Shown in pieces: positions 13,207 through 27,200 of a DNA stretch of 64,000 bases (its first letter is position 1; each line of letters opens with the position of its first letter). The notes below the pieces were generated by a model. That model was not told where the DNA came from. It worked only from the letters and a program-made list of their open reading frames with translations, and did no database searches. The stretch comes from Sphaeroforma arctica JP610 (lineage: Eukaryota > Opisthokonta > Ichthyosporea > Ichthyophonida). A program made the position numbers and the translations under genes. The stretch covers positions 36,289-100,288 of the forward strand of contig NW_014040531.1 in NCBI RefSeq assembly GCF_001186125.1, in the 5' to 3' direction.

Positions 13207-16200
13207 TTAAAATGGCCCCGCATAGTCTGAGAATCGGATCACATGTCTCTGATCACGGCCCCATACGATGTGACGAACATGCATCCCCTTACTTTTTATA
13301 TAATTCAGATGGCTGCTTATAATACCCTCGTAGCCTCCCGATTCGGTAAACCCGGATTTGAATGCAACAAACCACTCCCCGCTGGGACCTAAATGTCATT
13401 CTCGTATTCTCGAAGATTGTGCATTAGTCTGTTAGGAAAGTCACCGTGACCACCCCACGCAAGGCCTTTAGTCTTATTACACCTTACTACGTATATGCCA
13501 TCGGATTCTTCATCCTCGCCCAACGCCACCCAATCCGAGGACATTTAGAGATTTGTCCCAAAAGCGAAATTGCGAAGTTCCATTGGCAAAGCGAACTTGA
13601 TATTGTCCAGCACTCCCCAGTGTCGCATCCACCTTTGGCGGGTGGTGAGGTGCCCGGCTTTCTAGCCTGTCATGTAAACTTTCTATCATCCCACTGGTGA
13701 AGTATGTGTCGTTGTAATCAAATGCGAGAGCGTAGTCACAACCGCCAAACAGGAACTCCTCATCAGATCCCAACGCGACAACCCTTGTGTATTTGTCGAA
13801 CCTGATCTCGTCTGAACCGTCTCTCAAATCCGAGAGAAAAAATTCGCCCAGTCTACTCCTGTCTTTTGCCCTGGTCTCTTTTTGTTTTCGTTTTTCGCGA
13901 GCCGCGGACTCCATTTCGATCCGTTCTCTTGCTTCATTGGCCCTTCGTCGTACTAACTGCTCCCGCTCTCTTTCCTCGGCCATTTTTCGTGCTCGCGCGA
14001 TCTTCTCTGCTAATTCCCCTTGCGCTCTGGAAGTGGTTTACACGAGGGAAAAATACAAATTAGAGTAATTCACACTTGATAGCCTTCAAAATATTCATGG
14101 AGGCGACACAGACCTTCACTACCGTCCATAAACCATATTGATTTCAATTACCATGCTAGCAGTACATTATAATTATGAAATTAACTAGGAGAAGTGGATG
14201 CTTGATACCATCATTCACAAACCACTGAACATCTTTTAGCACCCATTTATCCTTCACCTCACCTCTTAACGCGCACATCCTGGCACTCTGCAAGTCGTTC
14301 AACGATGCTTGCGCAGGTCTTGGGCAGTTCTTCAAATTCGACATCAAAGACCTGCAGTGACAGTCTCAGTGCTCTCTCCTCATTCACCACAGACGGGTCA
14401 GCTGAACTCCTGGTACTTGCTCTCCAGTGTACGTCTGCATCGTACTCCTCTCGTGGACGCATCCGATTACGTTGATATCTCTTCGTCGTATGTACTCTGG
14501 GATTCTTCATTATACTGATAAGGTCTTCCATCGAACAATTTCGCCGAAAGAGTTGTGTATGGCCCTGTTTCGGATGTAACAAAGCCGTGCCGACAGTACC
14601 TGTAAACAGTTTTTCAAAATATAACGTGCAATCCGTATTCGAACTGATTTTTTAGTGAGAAGATGCGAAAGCTCCTGTGCGTTCGCATTTTATTGTGCAT
14701 CATTGGTGGTGCTAACACCCATGACAACAGCGAGTTCATTTTATCCTAGTTGATGCAATCTTAGAGAGAGAGGACAGATATAAAAACTTGAACCATCAGG
14801 CTAACATAGGACGAGGCATAGATCAGATACAAACTAAGATGCTGAACAAAACCAGGCTCGAACTGAATAAAAGTGGTTTCGCACATCGACACAGAGAAAT
14901 ATGGAAATAAAGTACAATAATGTATCCAGTGAACAAGATGCAAATTTGATAATTAGGCAAATATTGGCAACTACAGGAACATGCGCAGCAAAATATTGGC
15001 GGATAGAAATGAGAAAATGGACAAAGCAATGAAGTGATATCAACCACAAGGCAAGGTACACACACGCTCGGAAAGATCTTTAGCATGCGAATTGTATCAA
15101 ATACAATGTACCTAGAATGATATTATCGAAAATGAAATATAAATTGCTGACATGTTTCGTGTGATTCAAAACCGTCCGGTCACAGAAATTGACAGTAGAC
15201 AAATTGACATGAGAACAACGCAGACGTTTAAGCACACATAGGAATTTTGAAAATAGTATAGAAGTCACACTGAGACAGAATGAAAAATTGGGCGAAACCA
15301 AATTTCAAAAGCCATAAAAAAAAATCCAAGAACGCGGTAGTTCAATAAACTTGAAACCGAATAAAAACAGCATTCAATTTCAAAATTGAACTTTTTAGGT
15401 TGACGAGTACTCGCAGCATGGAAACATAGATAGACAACAGTTGGACGGTGCAAACGATAAGACTACAAAAACACGAGCAATATGGGACACTGCACAAGCA
15501 CAAGCACGGGATACAAAGGTTACCATCGGTTAGTCTGGAGTCATCGCTAACGACAAGTGAGATGCCGAATAGCCGGAAATAGATGAATGTCACGTCATTT
15601 GTAACTTCTCGTGAAGTAGATTGTGGGCAGTCAAGGGCGAAGGAATCGATCAAGGAAGGTGCTCGGGATAACACCTCAGTACTAACTACACATACTATAG
15701 GACAGATACACGTGTAAGTGCACTTAATGTCAACAGAAACGAACTCCTATTATATACACGTACGCATGCTCGATGCCTGCATATAATTTGGATATGCAAG
15801 CACGTTCAGAAAAGGAATAAAATCTACAGTGGACATGATAGTTCTAGTCGATTGTATCACCAGTAAATGAGCTCATAACAAACAAACATGCCAGTGCTGT
15901 AGTACACGTTGATTCGCACAGTTCCGCCGCCCTCTGTACTTGATCCAGAGTACTTCAGAAAGGCAATCACTCCTCGAAGTAACATTGTGCTGGGCCTCAA
16001 CCAATCCGAGTTCAGTAGCCCACGACCTCGCTTCCTCCAGGTCTAGCTTTACACCTTTCCCATGCGAAGAGATCTCATCCCTTTCCACCGAATCTTGTGT
16101 ACTTTCGAGTGTTGAGAAAGCCTCCTCCAAATCAAGTTCCTGTAATGTATTTCCTCTTCACATTTATCTAGTACCCATCCACTCGTACCTTGTACACGAA

Positions 16201-17385
16201 ACCGCTTAGCACAACCTCCGCCCGCACACGCCGCGACCTGGACATTTGTGAAGATCACGGTGCCTATCGGATACACTACTGAAGGTTTCATAGAGTGGTC
16301 GAAGGATGGGCGTGCGTGGAGAACCACGCCATGACCACGAGCGACCTGAATGCGATAGCACTGCCGATAGTTTAAAAGTATGGTAACAAAGCTTGCCGTC
16401 TGCCACTTGCAGTTCTCGAAAAAGATTCATCATTCACATTAAAGCAAAATAAACGCTGTCTGTGGAATGTTTGTGTGAGCAACAGTGATTCGAAGTTACG
16501 TCTACATCGATCCGAATATAAGCCAATAGGTGGTAGATTCGCATCAAGAAGTGCTATATGTACTTTCACCCAAGAGATATGTTCATTGAGCAATTATGAA
16601 GGCAGGTTGTCAAGATCTGCTATTCAATAACAAATCTTCGCCGACATGCTCTAACCTATAGTTAGGAGGTGGTAAAGGGGCCACTACTACTAATCGTACT
16701 AATTTTTCGGAGCTATGAGCGTAGAATACACATGACGATGGGTACTAATACACATGCTTTCACGTGTACAATACATATATACATACGTAAACCTATCCAT
16801 CTGTTGATATCCACGACACTTGTGACAATTCGATTCGCATAGGGAGACAAAAATCATAGCTGACATAGAAACTTGAACATAAGGATGCGATACCTTGAAT
16901 GCTTGTAGTTTGTATGTGCACGGCATTTGCCAGAGCATCCGTTCTCCAGGAACACCCAACCGCCATGATCGTCAGCAACGCGAACATAAGGTCCACTCTT
17001 GCTGCCTTTGTATTGTACACGTGAAGTAATGTTGTTGTCGGCTCACAGGTGTAAGAAGTGCGCGTAGCGTGTATAGGTATGCAAAATCATAAGCCGTTAT
17101 TCCCCATAAGTTCCAATACGAAACGACATGAGGTAACAACCTCAAAACGAGTAAAGAACGCAGGAAAAGCTATACATGTAACAATAGTAAGTACGCACCC
17201 TTAGATCGCGAAGGACGACGTAAATCGCATGCAACCAAGTGACCGATCCCGACAGCGTGCTCTCTGTCTAATTTGTTATCCTCTCCAGTTCGGCACGTAC
17301 TTCGGACGCTTAGTCGACCTTCATTTGGCCGGTGTGGATACTGGTATACATACACGCGTGGACCCGGCGTCGTACCTAGCGACAT
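13207..17385 (-). pseudogene. Decaying gene of an LG-x-G-E-W-F-V repeat-protein family (best copy, B)
   Basis: Pieces in order on the minus strand: a start exon 17199-17385 (MSLGTTPGPRVYVYQYP...), a second exon near 16890-17010 with YVRVADDHGGWVF, an SH3-like piece near 16165-16345 (FRVQGTSGWV), an acidic piece near 15900-16140 (ELDLEEAFSTLE), then phase-matched exons 14263-14599 and 13510-14026. The last opens with an E/R-rich coiled-coil stretch and passes into ~45-residue repeats: VVALGSDEEFLF, VDATLGSAGQYQVRFANG, then WVALGEDEES...GIYVVR, LGPSGEWFVAF and VRHIVWGRDQ, ending at a TAA at 13207. Between the second, third and fourth repeats the reading frame changes with no room for an intron, and exon 2 is about 10 bases shorter than its paralogue. 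I therefore read it as a pseudogene, though sequence errors or a short unusual intron could explain part of this. No function can be assigned. Confidence 0.6.
14600..15872. other. Intron or spacer within copy B
   Basis: Between the acidic piece (near 15900) and the exon beginning at 14599 on the minus strand there are only hydrophobic, low-complexity minus-strand frames without splice signals that fit. It is probably intronic sequence of the decayed gene. Confidence 0.4.
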
Positions 17386-18525
17386 AGTAGTAAGCAGTAT
17401 CAAAGTAGTTGTCTGTTGTTAATGTCAAACTGGCTACACGAAAGTATAATTGATTCCGAATCCCAACGAAGTACTGGTATGAACATAGGCTGCTCTGAAA
17501 TCTGGCCCCACGAAAGTAAAGGGTCAAAACCCAACAGCCATTCATGAAGAATACCCTACTTCTACTACACTTGTTGCCAGTCGTTAGCCAATACAATTGA
17601 AGATATAGAAAGAGACTGCCACTTCTATTAAAGTAATATCGATGGCAAATGTTAAACATTTGATATTTATTGGTGCGTGATATCAAGTTTGCAATACCTC
17701 TCGTAAGGTTCTATTCTAAGCTACAGCAAACGCCACGGGTCTACTAGTCTAGAGGGAGGGTAGTTCTATTATGAGAGCGGCTACACAGTACACATCCATA
17801 GCCTCCTAAATAGTACAGGGTATAGTGTAAACAGTATATAGTGGGTCGTGCTACAGACAACATCCGATTTCGCGGCAAGCTCCAATTAATGAGCTATGGA
17901 GACTTTTATGAGGCCTTAGTGAGTTGTTCAGTAACATAAACACGTTCCCTGAGGTATCGATACTCAGCTCACGACAATGGTGTTTGTTTTCGTCAGTTAA
18001 GTAATACGCGCCGTGGGGATACAGTGCTATTCTCACTGTATCTTTACATGCTGTTTTTTCATGCCCATCCCACACTTAGAATTGAGCCACGCATAGTAGA
18101 AGATATAATTCGGTATGTGATGATAGGCTCGATATGAAAATCATTTTGTAGTGATAATATAGGTATTGCGTCGTAAAAAAACGGCACTTCGTTGAGCATC
18201 GCTAGTACTCCCTTTCGGATGAAGACTGACTGTGCTTAGTATGGGCTCGCATATATTGCTAAGCATGCTACCGCACATTTAGTGTGTGTATGATGGGTTA
18301 TGCCTAAATTTGTTTCTGATCGCGAGTGTGGAATCCATTTATTTGGAGGCAACATGTCGAGTCGAGTCAACAAACGAGCTTAATTCGCACTAGTCTAGGA
18401 CAGTTGCACACCAATGCAATTTGATAGTACTATGATTGAAACTAATTGTGTCTAAGCTTATAGATAGAAATGAGTTGTATAGGGATATTGTCTTGTTGGC
18501 AATCTCACAGGGTATACTAGGTATT
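17386..18525. other. Spacer between family copies, nothing recognised
   Basis: No reading frame with family motifs and no RNA gene recognised. Short minus-strand frames at 17321-17686 and 17851-18075 overlap the upstream flank of copy B and look fortuitous. Confidence 0.45.
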
Positions 18526-18529
18526 CAAA

Positions 18530-18630
18530 TAAACAGAAGTTGACAAGACGACCAACCTTGAATGTCTGGAGGTTGTAAGTGCACGGTATTTCTACGAGCA
18601 TCTGTTGTCCATATTGTTTCTCGAGGAGTT
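18530..18630 (-). pseudogene. Fragment of the repeat-protein family (copy D, end of second exon)
   Basis: The minus strand reads GQQMLVEIPCTYNLQTFK followed by a GT, matching GTQVLAEVPCINYRPS of copy A (20570-20690) and MLWQMPCTYKLQAFK of copy B. Only the end of the exon is recognisable, so this is a small remnant. Confidence 0.5.
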
Positions 18631-18639
18631 GGGGCGGCA

Positions 18640-19815
18640 GTTAATAACATGGCAACTGCTTGTGGTATTTTTGCCTGGTGACATTATAGTGTATAAAAGT
18701 GTATGTCACCTTTAGTATAGCACCCCCAGGACCACTTGTTTATTACTGATTTTTTCAGATAGTGGTGATGATGGCGACACGCCGACGCCTGCTGTTCCTT
18801 TAGTCAGCCAATTAAAATGACGCGTCAGTCAGTACGCAGTCGGAAGCACAGGCTCGATTGTGGTATCAATGACACAGTTATCGAACCTCTGCTCTACGCA
18901 CCGTTAATCAATACAGATACAAATCTAAGGCTGCAACTTGCCATTGGAATTTTGCAATGGGTTGTGCTGATGAGTGTTAATTGCTCTGGTAGCATCGGGT
19001 CAAATTGGAAGCATGCTTGACATCCAGTGTTCGTGTTTATGTCTTTTGTGATATGCACGGCTGTTTTATTTAATTGGATTGGCGAGAGGCAACCAATACG
19101 ACACTTGCACTACCCTCACATGTGTACCAGCTAGCATTCACCCTCGGACAACGAACGGGTCTGCCTTTAGTAGTGCACTGAGCTAGTGCTTCTCGAGCAA
19201 GATAGCAGTATATTGAAACTCGGTGGGGATTCCCTTTAGCTGTCATTGTAAATACTAACTGACCAGTGCACACGGCTCAACAAACTGAACCATAAAACCA
19301 AAAACAATGCCTTCCTTGGGGCACTATTTACAATGCCGAACTGAAGACTGCCATAGCAAAGTGACAATGGAATTGTGCCAAGATCTACAATCAGATCGGA
19401 CTCAACCTTTCTTCCCCCCGAAGCTTCCCCCAGCGTACGGTGCAAGATATGCCTCATCGAGACCCGCAGACAAAAAATGAAATACTTTACCCTCGTATCT
19501 GTGGTTGGTTTGTTCCACCCTCATATCTGTGGTAGGATTGTGTGTGCTTATGTACGTGCAGTTATACACTCTGCAGAAACGCCAGGCTAATACCGTCCGC
19601 TCTGCTTTCGGTGTGACTTGTGCACATTCAACTCACTGCAGCGCGCTGTACAGGATGTGATACGGCAATAGTATTGCTTGACTTATTGTGCATCCAAAAA
19701 GCATTCCTCCAGGGGCGAATGAGCTATTTTTAGGTTGTATCGGCCTTCGGCAGGATAAACTCAGCGACCACTTGTATACTAACACCAGTGCCTGCGATAG
19801 GCAGGGGTGTGTGCT
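18640..19815. other. Spacer, nothing recognised
   Basis: Several frames of 60-75 codons occur on both strands (for example minus 19236-19457), but none has recognisable motifs or splice partners. It may contain unrecognisable remnants of the neighbouring family copies. Confidence 0.4.
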
Positions 19816-19817
19816 TT

Positions 19818-20295
<478 letters not shown>

Positions 20296-20569
20296 GTCAA
20301 AACTAGGAAGAAAAATTCAATAGTCGAGGGCAAACAAACAAAGCGATGTACACAATAAACAAGGACACAATAGTATGTACGGCTATGGCGTGTTTAGATT
20401 TGGTATTGAAGGTTCGTTTGGTTTATGTTCGCATTGGGAAGCCGTATGATGACATATCCGTGGACGGAGTTTGTTCTAATATAGTAGAGCCACTAACGAT
20501 CAACTGTTGCTCTTGAGTTCATTACGCAAGTATGACCAACAATGACAAATCCCAAACCAACCTACCTTG

Positions 20570-21046
20570 AAGGCCTGTAGTTAATGCAAGGCACTTCCGC
20601 GAGCACCTGTGTTCCTTTAACCTTCCCAAATAGCCAACCACCTTGATTATCCGCGACGCGAAGAAAGGATCCATTCTGGCTGTCTACGTGGTACGAAAGT
20701 AGAAGGAAACCAATAGAAGCCCGTAATAATACGAACAGGTTTTTCGATATGCATCAAATTCGATAGTCCGGCACTATAAAACGTTAGAATGACAAGACAC
20801 GATACATCAGAGCAGAGAATCTGGATAAGTATAGAACGCCTCAAATTCAAACAGTTATTGCTTAATTTTAACAATTGAAGGACGACTTAGGTCAATCGCA
20901 ACCAGTTGGCCCTTGGCAACTGAGTGTTCTTTACGTAGTTTGTTATTGTCTGCAGTTGAGGGCGTACTACTCACGCTTATGAAATCCCCAGTGCCCTGAT
21001 ACTTGTATACGTGCACACGGGGCACAGGTGTTGCACTTGAAGACAT
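20570..21046 (-). pseudogene. 5' part of a repeat-protein family copy (copy A)
   Basis: The ATG at 21046 begins MSSSATPVPRVHVYKYQ and continues to VAIDLSRPSIVK, clearly paralogous to the start exon of copy B (shared PRVxVYxYQ/P, DNNKL, EH, LVAxDLxRPS). The second exon near 20572-20690 reads VDSQNGSFLRVADNQGGWLF and KVKGTQVLAEVPC. The end of the first exon lacks the donor seen in copy B and runs into a stop. No downstream repeat exons are found before the (TA)n block. It is either a 5' remnant or a gene broken by the assembly gap. Confidence 0.6.
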
Positions 21047-21189
21047 TGTTGTAGCTGTCACAATGATATAAACATCAATAATCGAGATGTCACACTACAT
21101 CCTATATGTAAATATATAATTTTATACAACACGTGAGTATGATATTAATAAATAGATGGACAATTATAGTACCATATAGTACATACATA

Positions 21190-21345
21190 AAAAACACGGT
21201 ATGGCGAAACCCAACAAACTTTGGGAGTCTCTGACTCGCTTGGCCCCTGGTTACCCCTGAACCCTGGGGTACTCTGGACTCTGGACCCTGGAGTCTCTAG
21301 TAGAGTCTCTGGTAGCCTGGGGTTAGGGGTATGTGGTGAGGTACC
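21190..21345. repeat. Low-complexity CTGG/CCCTGG-rich patch
   Basis: A GC-rich patch built of repeated words such as CTCTGG, ACCCTGG and GAGTCTCT stands out from AT-rich surroundings. The 70-codon plus-strand frame over it is compositionally biased and is not called as a gene. Confidence 0.6.
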
Positions 21346-22500
21346 GAATACCGACTACCGTAGTACCAGGCTACCAGCAGTGATTGTGGCGCGTCTATTG
21401 CACAAAACCAATAGACCATATGTAGCCTCCTAAAATGTCTTCGTATTTTATTAGGTTATAAATGTATGTAATAAAATAATAACAATACAGCGAGTTTAAA
21501 ATTTTGATGGCACGGGACTAGAGCTGGGCAGCTGTTAAAACACGCATAAATAAATACAATGCTCACAACTACAAATTAATCTCTACTGACGTGTCCTGAG
21601 TGTACTAGAAGCCATTATTCGTGTAACAAAGATTTGTATAGCCAGAGCGAGGCCTGTCTAACGATATTTTATCGTATCATTAAAATATCGTGAACCCGGG
21701 TTACGCCATTGTAATACCTTTTGCGTTGTATATAGCGTGGACTAATGATAGCTAACTGGCCCACCCAGTCAGCGAGTCTACTCTACTGATAATTTCATCA
21801 TCCCGCATTTAGATTTTTGCAGTAGTTAGCTATAGACAATCAACTGACAGCATTGTGGACAATGATAGTCGTATACACCATGTATATACATCAGCCGGTC
21901 AGCTGGTGGCAGCCCCATATGTACATTATCTAACATGAACTGGAACCACAATGTTTCTGAATCCTCGTATCGCAGCAGAATAATGGCTTCAGTGTTTAGC
22001 ATGAAAGGACAATAGTGCTAATGAGCCGATCTTAGACAACTAGACTACCTATATAACATTCTGGTGTTGGTTACATAGTGCGTCATCAGTAAACAGTTAT
22101 AGACATAACGGGATAATGAGGCTTCCAAACTGCTAGTCATATTGGAGTTCTCAGATTAAACAATTTATTGATTTTTTATGTATTAAAATATCTCACATTA
22201 TATAAATACTTAAAAGTAATTCTTTTAACATACAGAATTCCAATAATGCAACAACAAAAACATATTTATTCAGTTGCACATGGCCGAATACCTAGTAGGA
22301 CGTCGAAATTTATAATACCACTAGACCCATTATTCAGATATATTGAAGGCATCTGAAGCTATACAAATGTAACAATAGATGTGTAAATACACCAGATGCT
22401 ATTAAAACTGGTCATGTATGCTTCATGTTTCCGTATGCTTTCTTTTGTGTAGCAGCATTCTAATGTCATACTGTTGCAACAGGTCTAGCTCTAGGTTAGT
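21346..22500. other. Non-coding stretch, nothing recognised
   Basis: AT-rich sequence without recognisable coding frames, RNA genes or repeats longer than a few tens of bases. Confidence 0.5.
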
Positions 22501-22508
22501 ACACTTAT

Positions 22509-22568
22509 ACTACAGAACTCTGTGGCGAATAGAAGCCATTCCATGACCATTCATTTGAAAGCGTAGTC

Positions 22569-22599
<31 letters not shown>

Positions 22600-22760
22600 A
22601 CTACAGAACTCTGTGGAGAATATAAGCCATCCACTGACCATTCATTTGAAAGCGTAGTCATATATATATATACATATATATATGTATATATATATATTAA
22701 TATATATATAAATATATACATATATTTATATATGTATGTATATATATATATATATATATG
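22509..22760. repeat. Direct duplication separated and followed by (TA)n
   Basis: A ~65-base unit (CTACAGAACTCTGTGG ... GAAAGCGTAGTCATAT) occurs near 22511 and again near 22601 with about five differences. Each copy ends in a (TA)n tract. Slippage or unequal exchange between the TA tracts is the likely origin. Confidence 0.8.
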
Positions 22761-23009
22761 ATTTAACCATTCAACAGCAGATCTGATCAACTGAAAGCAA
22801 CTGTAGTCATTCAGCTGCAAGTTGGACAAGACCGTGTAATAGCAATCATGCTGACAGTCACAGAATGCAGTTACTCATATTATTTAAGGCTTTATCGCGT
22901 ACTTAGTCGTAAGCATGCCCAGCTGGATCATTTAATATAGTATACAGCACTCCGAGAGATGGCATGTATATTGGTTAGTACCGCTCGTTCTCGCCAACTA
23001 TTGAGTCGA

Positions 23010-23215
23010 TAAACACTTAAAACGATTCTCCATAGTTCAATAATCGAATCACATACGTCTGATTGTGTCCCCACACAATGTGGACACGTATACATTCTCT
23101 GTTTAAAACAGCTTTAGATCACCTATCACGCTGTATTCGACCCCTGTAACCTTTCTCACCGTTGTGGCCTGACTCGAGTGGCAGGAACCATTTCCAACTT
23201 GGCCCTCAGTACGTC
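23010..23215 (-). pseudogene. 3' remnant of a repeat-protein family copy (copy A2)
   Basis: The minus strand matches the last two repeats of copy B (13207-13400). GPSWKWFLPLESG aligns to GPSGEWFVAFKSG, and the following ~83 bases align base for base to the VRHIVWG...FSDYAGPF end, down to a shared TTTTAAG. The frame shifts between the two halves, so it is a broken 3' end with no 5' part recognised upstream. Confidence 0.55.
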
Positions 23216-23235
23216 AGGTCACGCAACAATGTATG

Positions 23236-23321
23236 GGATCTTTACACTACATGGTATTAACAGTAATACATTCAACAAAGTAAGAGATCTTTTCACTACA
23301 TGAAATTAACAGTATTTCATT
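23236..23321. repeat. Short imperfect direct repeat, period 49
   Basis: Two ~37-base copies share GATCTTT, CACTACATG and TTAACAGTA. They lie between the family remnant and the promoter region of ABCE1. No other feature is seen between 23321 and the ABCE1 start at 23966. Confidence 0.65.
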
Positions 23322-23965
23322 AGTAGAAAGATTGTCGTCGCGATGCTGCTGCGGTGTGAGATGTGTTAGACGGGAGGGCCGTGTAAATACAGTTTTCGAA
23401 TTTCGCGCCAAAATTGATATTTTAGCCGGCGAGAAGTCTGCGCGTGCAATTTATTTATTTATTTTTTGTCCTTCCAAATCACTTTCTAATTTTTCATAGA
23501 AAAAAGTGATATTTGGCTTCGCGGCTTTCGTAAATTTAAAATATGAATGTCAATGATGTTTTATATTTATTGCCGCTTTATAAGTATCATCAGTCGAATA
23601 TGAAACACCAGACAGTTTTATATCTTGTCGTATGTTTTTATTAACTCTTAGAGCAAACCAAAAACCATGATGAATGATTCGTCACAACGAAACAGTTTTA
23701 AATATAGAACACCCACGCAACCATAAGGTGTGTATGAATAGAATTTAGAATTGCAGCCGTAATACAAATTCTGCAAGCTCATATCGTACCGTACTGTTAT
23801 ACTATCCTTTAGGAATAGGATATAAACTGCCGCCCTGAGTAAATCTACAGTTCCTCCAAACTACTGTAGCATTCGTGGCATACATTCTAGTAGTATTGCG
23901 CTCACCTGTGTGTGGTCTTCACTAATTGTAATTGTATACACAGCTAGAGATATATACTAAACAAG

Positions 23966-24221
23966 ATGGCTGACAAGCTTACCCGTGTAGCTATTGTATC
24001 TTCGGATAAGTGCAAGCCTAAACAATGTCGACAGGAATGCAAAAGGTCTTGCCCAGTCAATCGAATGGGTAAGAATTGTTTTAATGTGCAGAATGTCTTG
24101 CGATCGAATATATCGATCCCCTTTTTCCTCTACTTCGAATATGGATGGTCATTTGAGGTAATTTGGAGCCGCATGTATATATATATATATAAGTATGTAT
24201 GTATGTATGTATGTATGTAAT

Positions 24222-24254
<33 letters not shown>

Positions 24255-27200
24255 ATAATATATATATATATATATATGTATGTATGTGTGTGTGTGTATG
24301 CATATATAAATATCTATATATATATATATATGTATAGATAAATTTATCTATCTATTTATTATTATTCTATATATATATATATATATATATATTGATATGT
24401 GTGTGTGTGTGTGTGGGCCTTTTTCGGTAGAGTGGAACGTACTGAAAATTTCAGTCTTGATTTGTTTTATGGACACGTGTATATGCTTCAATTTAGTCGT
24501 AGTATCGTATGAGCGCGTCTGCATTGCACTGGCGATCCACTTTGACATGTAATGTGTCCGCAAATTCGAAGTTGGATCGCCTACATTGTGTTTAATTTCT
24601 ACAATTGTGTCTTATGTGTCGTGCCGATTTGGACGAAATGTGAAGATTTGTTTCTCGTCCAGTCGCTACATTTGTGTAACCTTGATGTTGTCCGTCTTTA
24701 GGGCAATTGTATAGCATCAGCACAGCGATGTGTTCTTGCATAAAACGAAACGCGACTGGAGACGCATATTCATTCTTTAAAATACGTGTTTCGGTGTTTG
24801 TTCAGTTCATGTCCTGGTAAAATAGTGGTGCAGGGTGTATAGCTGTATATGGACTGGCGCATATATTTTATTATAGCTAATTAAGCTTTATCATCGTATT
24901 TTTCATGCTTCTCAGTAACTTCGACGGACGTTTGAGTATCGTGCCCCTAGCTTGCATCACTGTGTACGAGATACAATATATGTAACTAATTTATGACACA
25001 CCATTTCAAAGTTTACTGGATAGAACTTCCTTGCGGTAGCTTCGTATCTGCATTGTTTTACCATTGAACACCACGTTCTATCCACTGCTATTTAGGTAAG
25101 CTCTGCATTGATGTCACCCCTGCCGCCAAGTGTAGTATCATCTCAGAGCCCTTGTGCATCGGTTGTGGTATCTGTGTAAAGGTAAGTTTATGCAATTCGA
25201 GTTTAAAACATCAATTTGAACCGCGTTTGTATGTCTTGTCGTTTGTGTGCATGAAGTGCACATGAGGTCTTCCGAGAGTAATTGGTCAATGATATCCACG
25301 CAGACTTTTTTTTGTCGATGGGACTTAGAGTTTTTTTTGGACGTGAATAAAGCTCTCATAGCATTTGTGTGGTCGCATATTGGGCGGACGATGTAGTACT
25401 ATATGTTCGATAACCAGTAGAATGTTCACGAGGCCGTGTTGAATAAAAACTATTGGCTCAAATTTGGGCGATCAACTTGGTAATTTGTCCCTCTTAACCA
25501 CATCAGATGCATGCCAATCTCAGTTCACTAAAGCCAACAAAGAGTCATTGATTGTTGACCCTCCATCAAAACTTGGCGTCCACAGAAATGCCCGTTCGAT
25601 GCGATCAACATTATCAATTTGCCGAAAAATCTAGAGAAGGAAGTGACGCATAGATATTCCCAAAACTCCTTCAAGTTGCACAGGTATGTTAAGTTCTGCT
25701 GCGCGTGTGCACACAAAGACGCCTTGGCGGATATCACTACACCACTCAATACGACTGCTGATCGTACTTCTTGTACATGTGTGATACGGCGATGTCGTAC
25801 GCATATAATATTCTGCTGTTATCTTGGCAGGACGAACTAGTGGATTTATCGGTTGGTGCGTGCTTTTTGTAGTTGTACATACACTGTGTGCACTGCTGAA
25901 CAGACAGAAATCACTCTCACATATCAATGTGTAGTCGAAGCACTCCACTATTGCTCGACTCTGTTTAATTGAATTTATCGGTTTTCACAGCCTTCTTGTA
26001 AGTCGTCAATTTAATAATGTTTGCCCAACAATGCACGGCTTCGATTGATCGCCCAATTCCCCTGCACCTCCATCGCTCACAGATTGCCTATGCCTCGTCC
26101 GGGCCAAGTTTTAGGTCTTGTAGGTACAAACGGTATCGGTAAGAGTACAGCGCTGAAGGTGCTTGCTGGTAAAATGAAGCCCAATTTGGGACGATTTGAT
26201 AGCCCCCCAGACTGGGTGGAGATTATCCAATATTTCCGTGGTAGTGATCTGCAGAATTTCTTCACTAAGATTCTGGAAGAGGACATCAAAGCGGTAGTAA
26301 AGCCACAGTACGTAGATCACCTACCCAAGGCTGTTAAGGGTATGTATGTGTAGGGGTGAGAGAGCTTAGATGTATGTGAGGGGTTCATTTTATCTGTAGC
26401 GCTAGCGCACGGATTTGATATATATGGATGTAGTGTCCCGCAATCAGCGACACTAGTATCGCACGAGAAATCTTAATTCACTCTGGATGAAGCGCTTTTC
26501 TGGTCCATGCACGCAGTACTGTATTCACTGATGGATTTAATCGTTCGTGTCTAGGAAGCGGAGTATGGATATGTATGGCTATTGGAACATACATACGAAA
26601 CAGGAGAAAATATTCGTATATCTCTTCGGTGTACATGTGCGTTTGACTGCACGATAATACGGATTCACACTTCAAATGTCAGCGAAACGGGACTCAATTC
26701 TCAACTGATACCCATACAGGTACCGTGAAAGCCATCCTTACGAGAAAGAATGACCGCGACGTTCTGGATGAAACTTCTGAACTATTGGATCTGCAGAAAG
26801 TAATGGATCGTGATATCGCTGTCTTGAGTGGAGGAGAGTTACAACGATTCGCCATTGGAGGTACGGGTGGCGATAAGTATGGGAGTCCATAGTGACTTGC
26901 AATACGCATAATCACTATCTATGGCATTAATAATGTTTGTTAGCCTTACTGGGCAATTTGGTAGTGACTGGCAATGTCTTTGAATGCTATCTATAATGTT
27001 AGTTTGCCTTATTGGGCAATTTGGTAGTGACTGGCAATGTCTATGAATGCTATTTATAATGTTAGTTTACCTTATTGGGCAATATGTATGGTTATCACGT
27101 ATCACTGTCCTCGTGAGATGTTGTTCAGGATGCATCTATTCTGTGCATTGTGGGTATATGACGAACATATGCACTATGATGGTATGCTACTTTTTTGAAA

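Noticed and set aside
13787-14068. Plus-strand frames of 65-93 codons
   Set aside because: They are antisense shadows of the E/R-rich coiled-coil exon of copy B.
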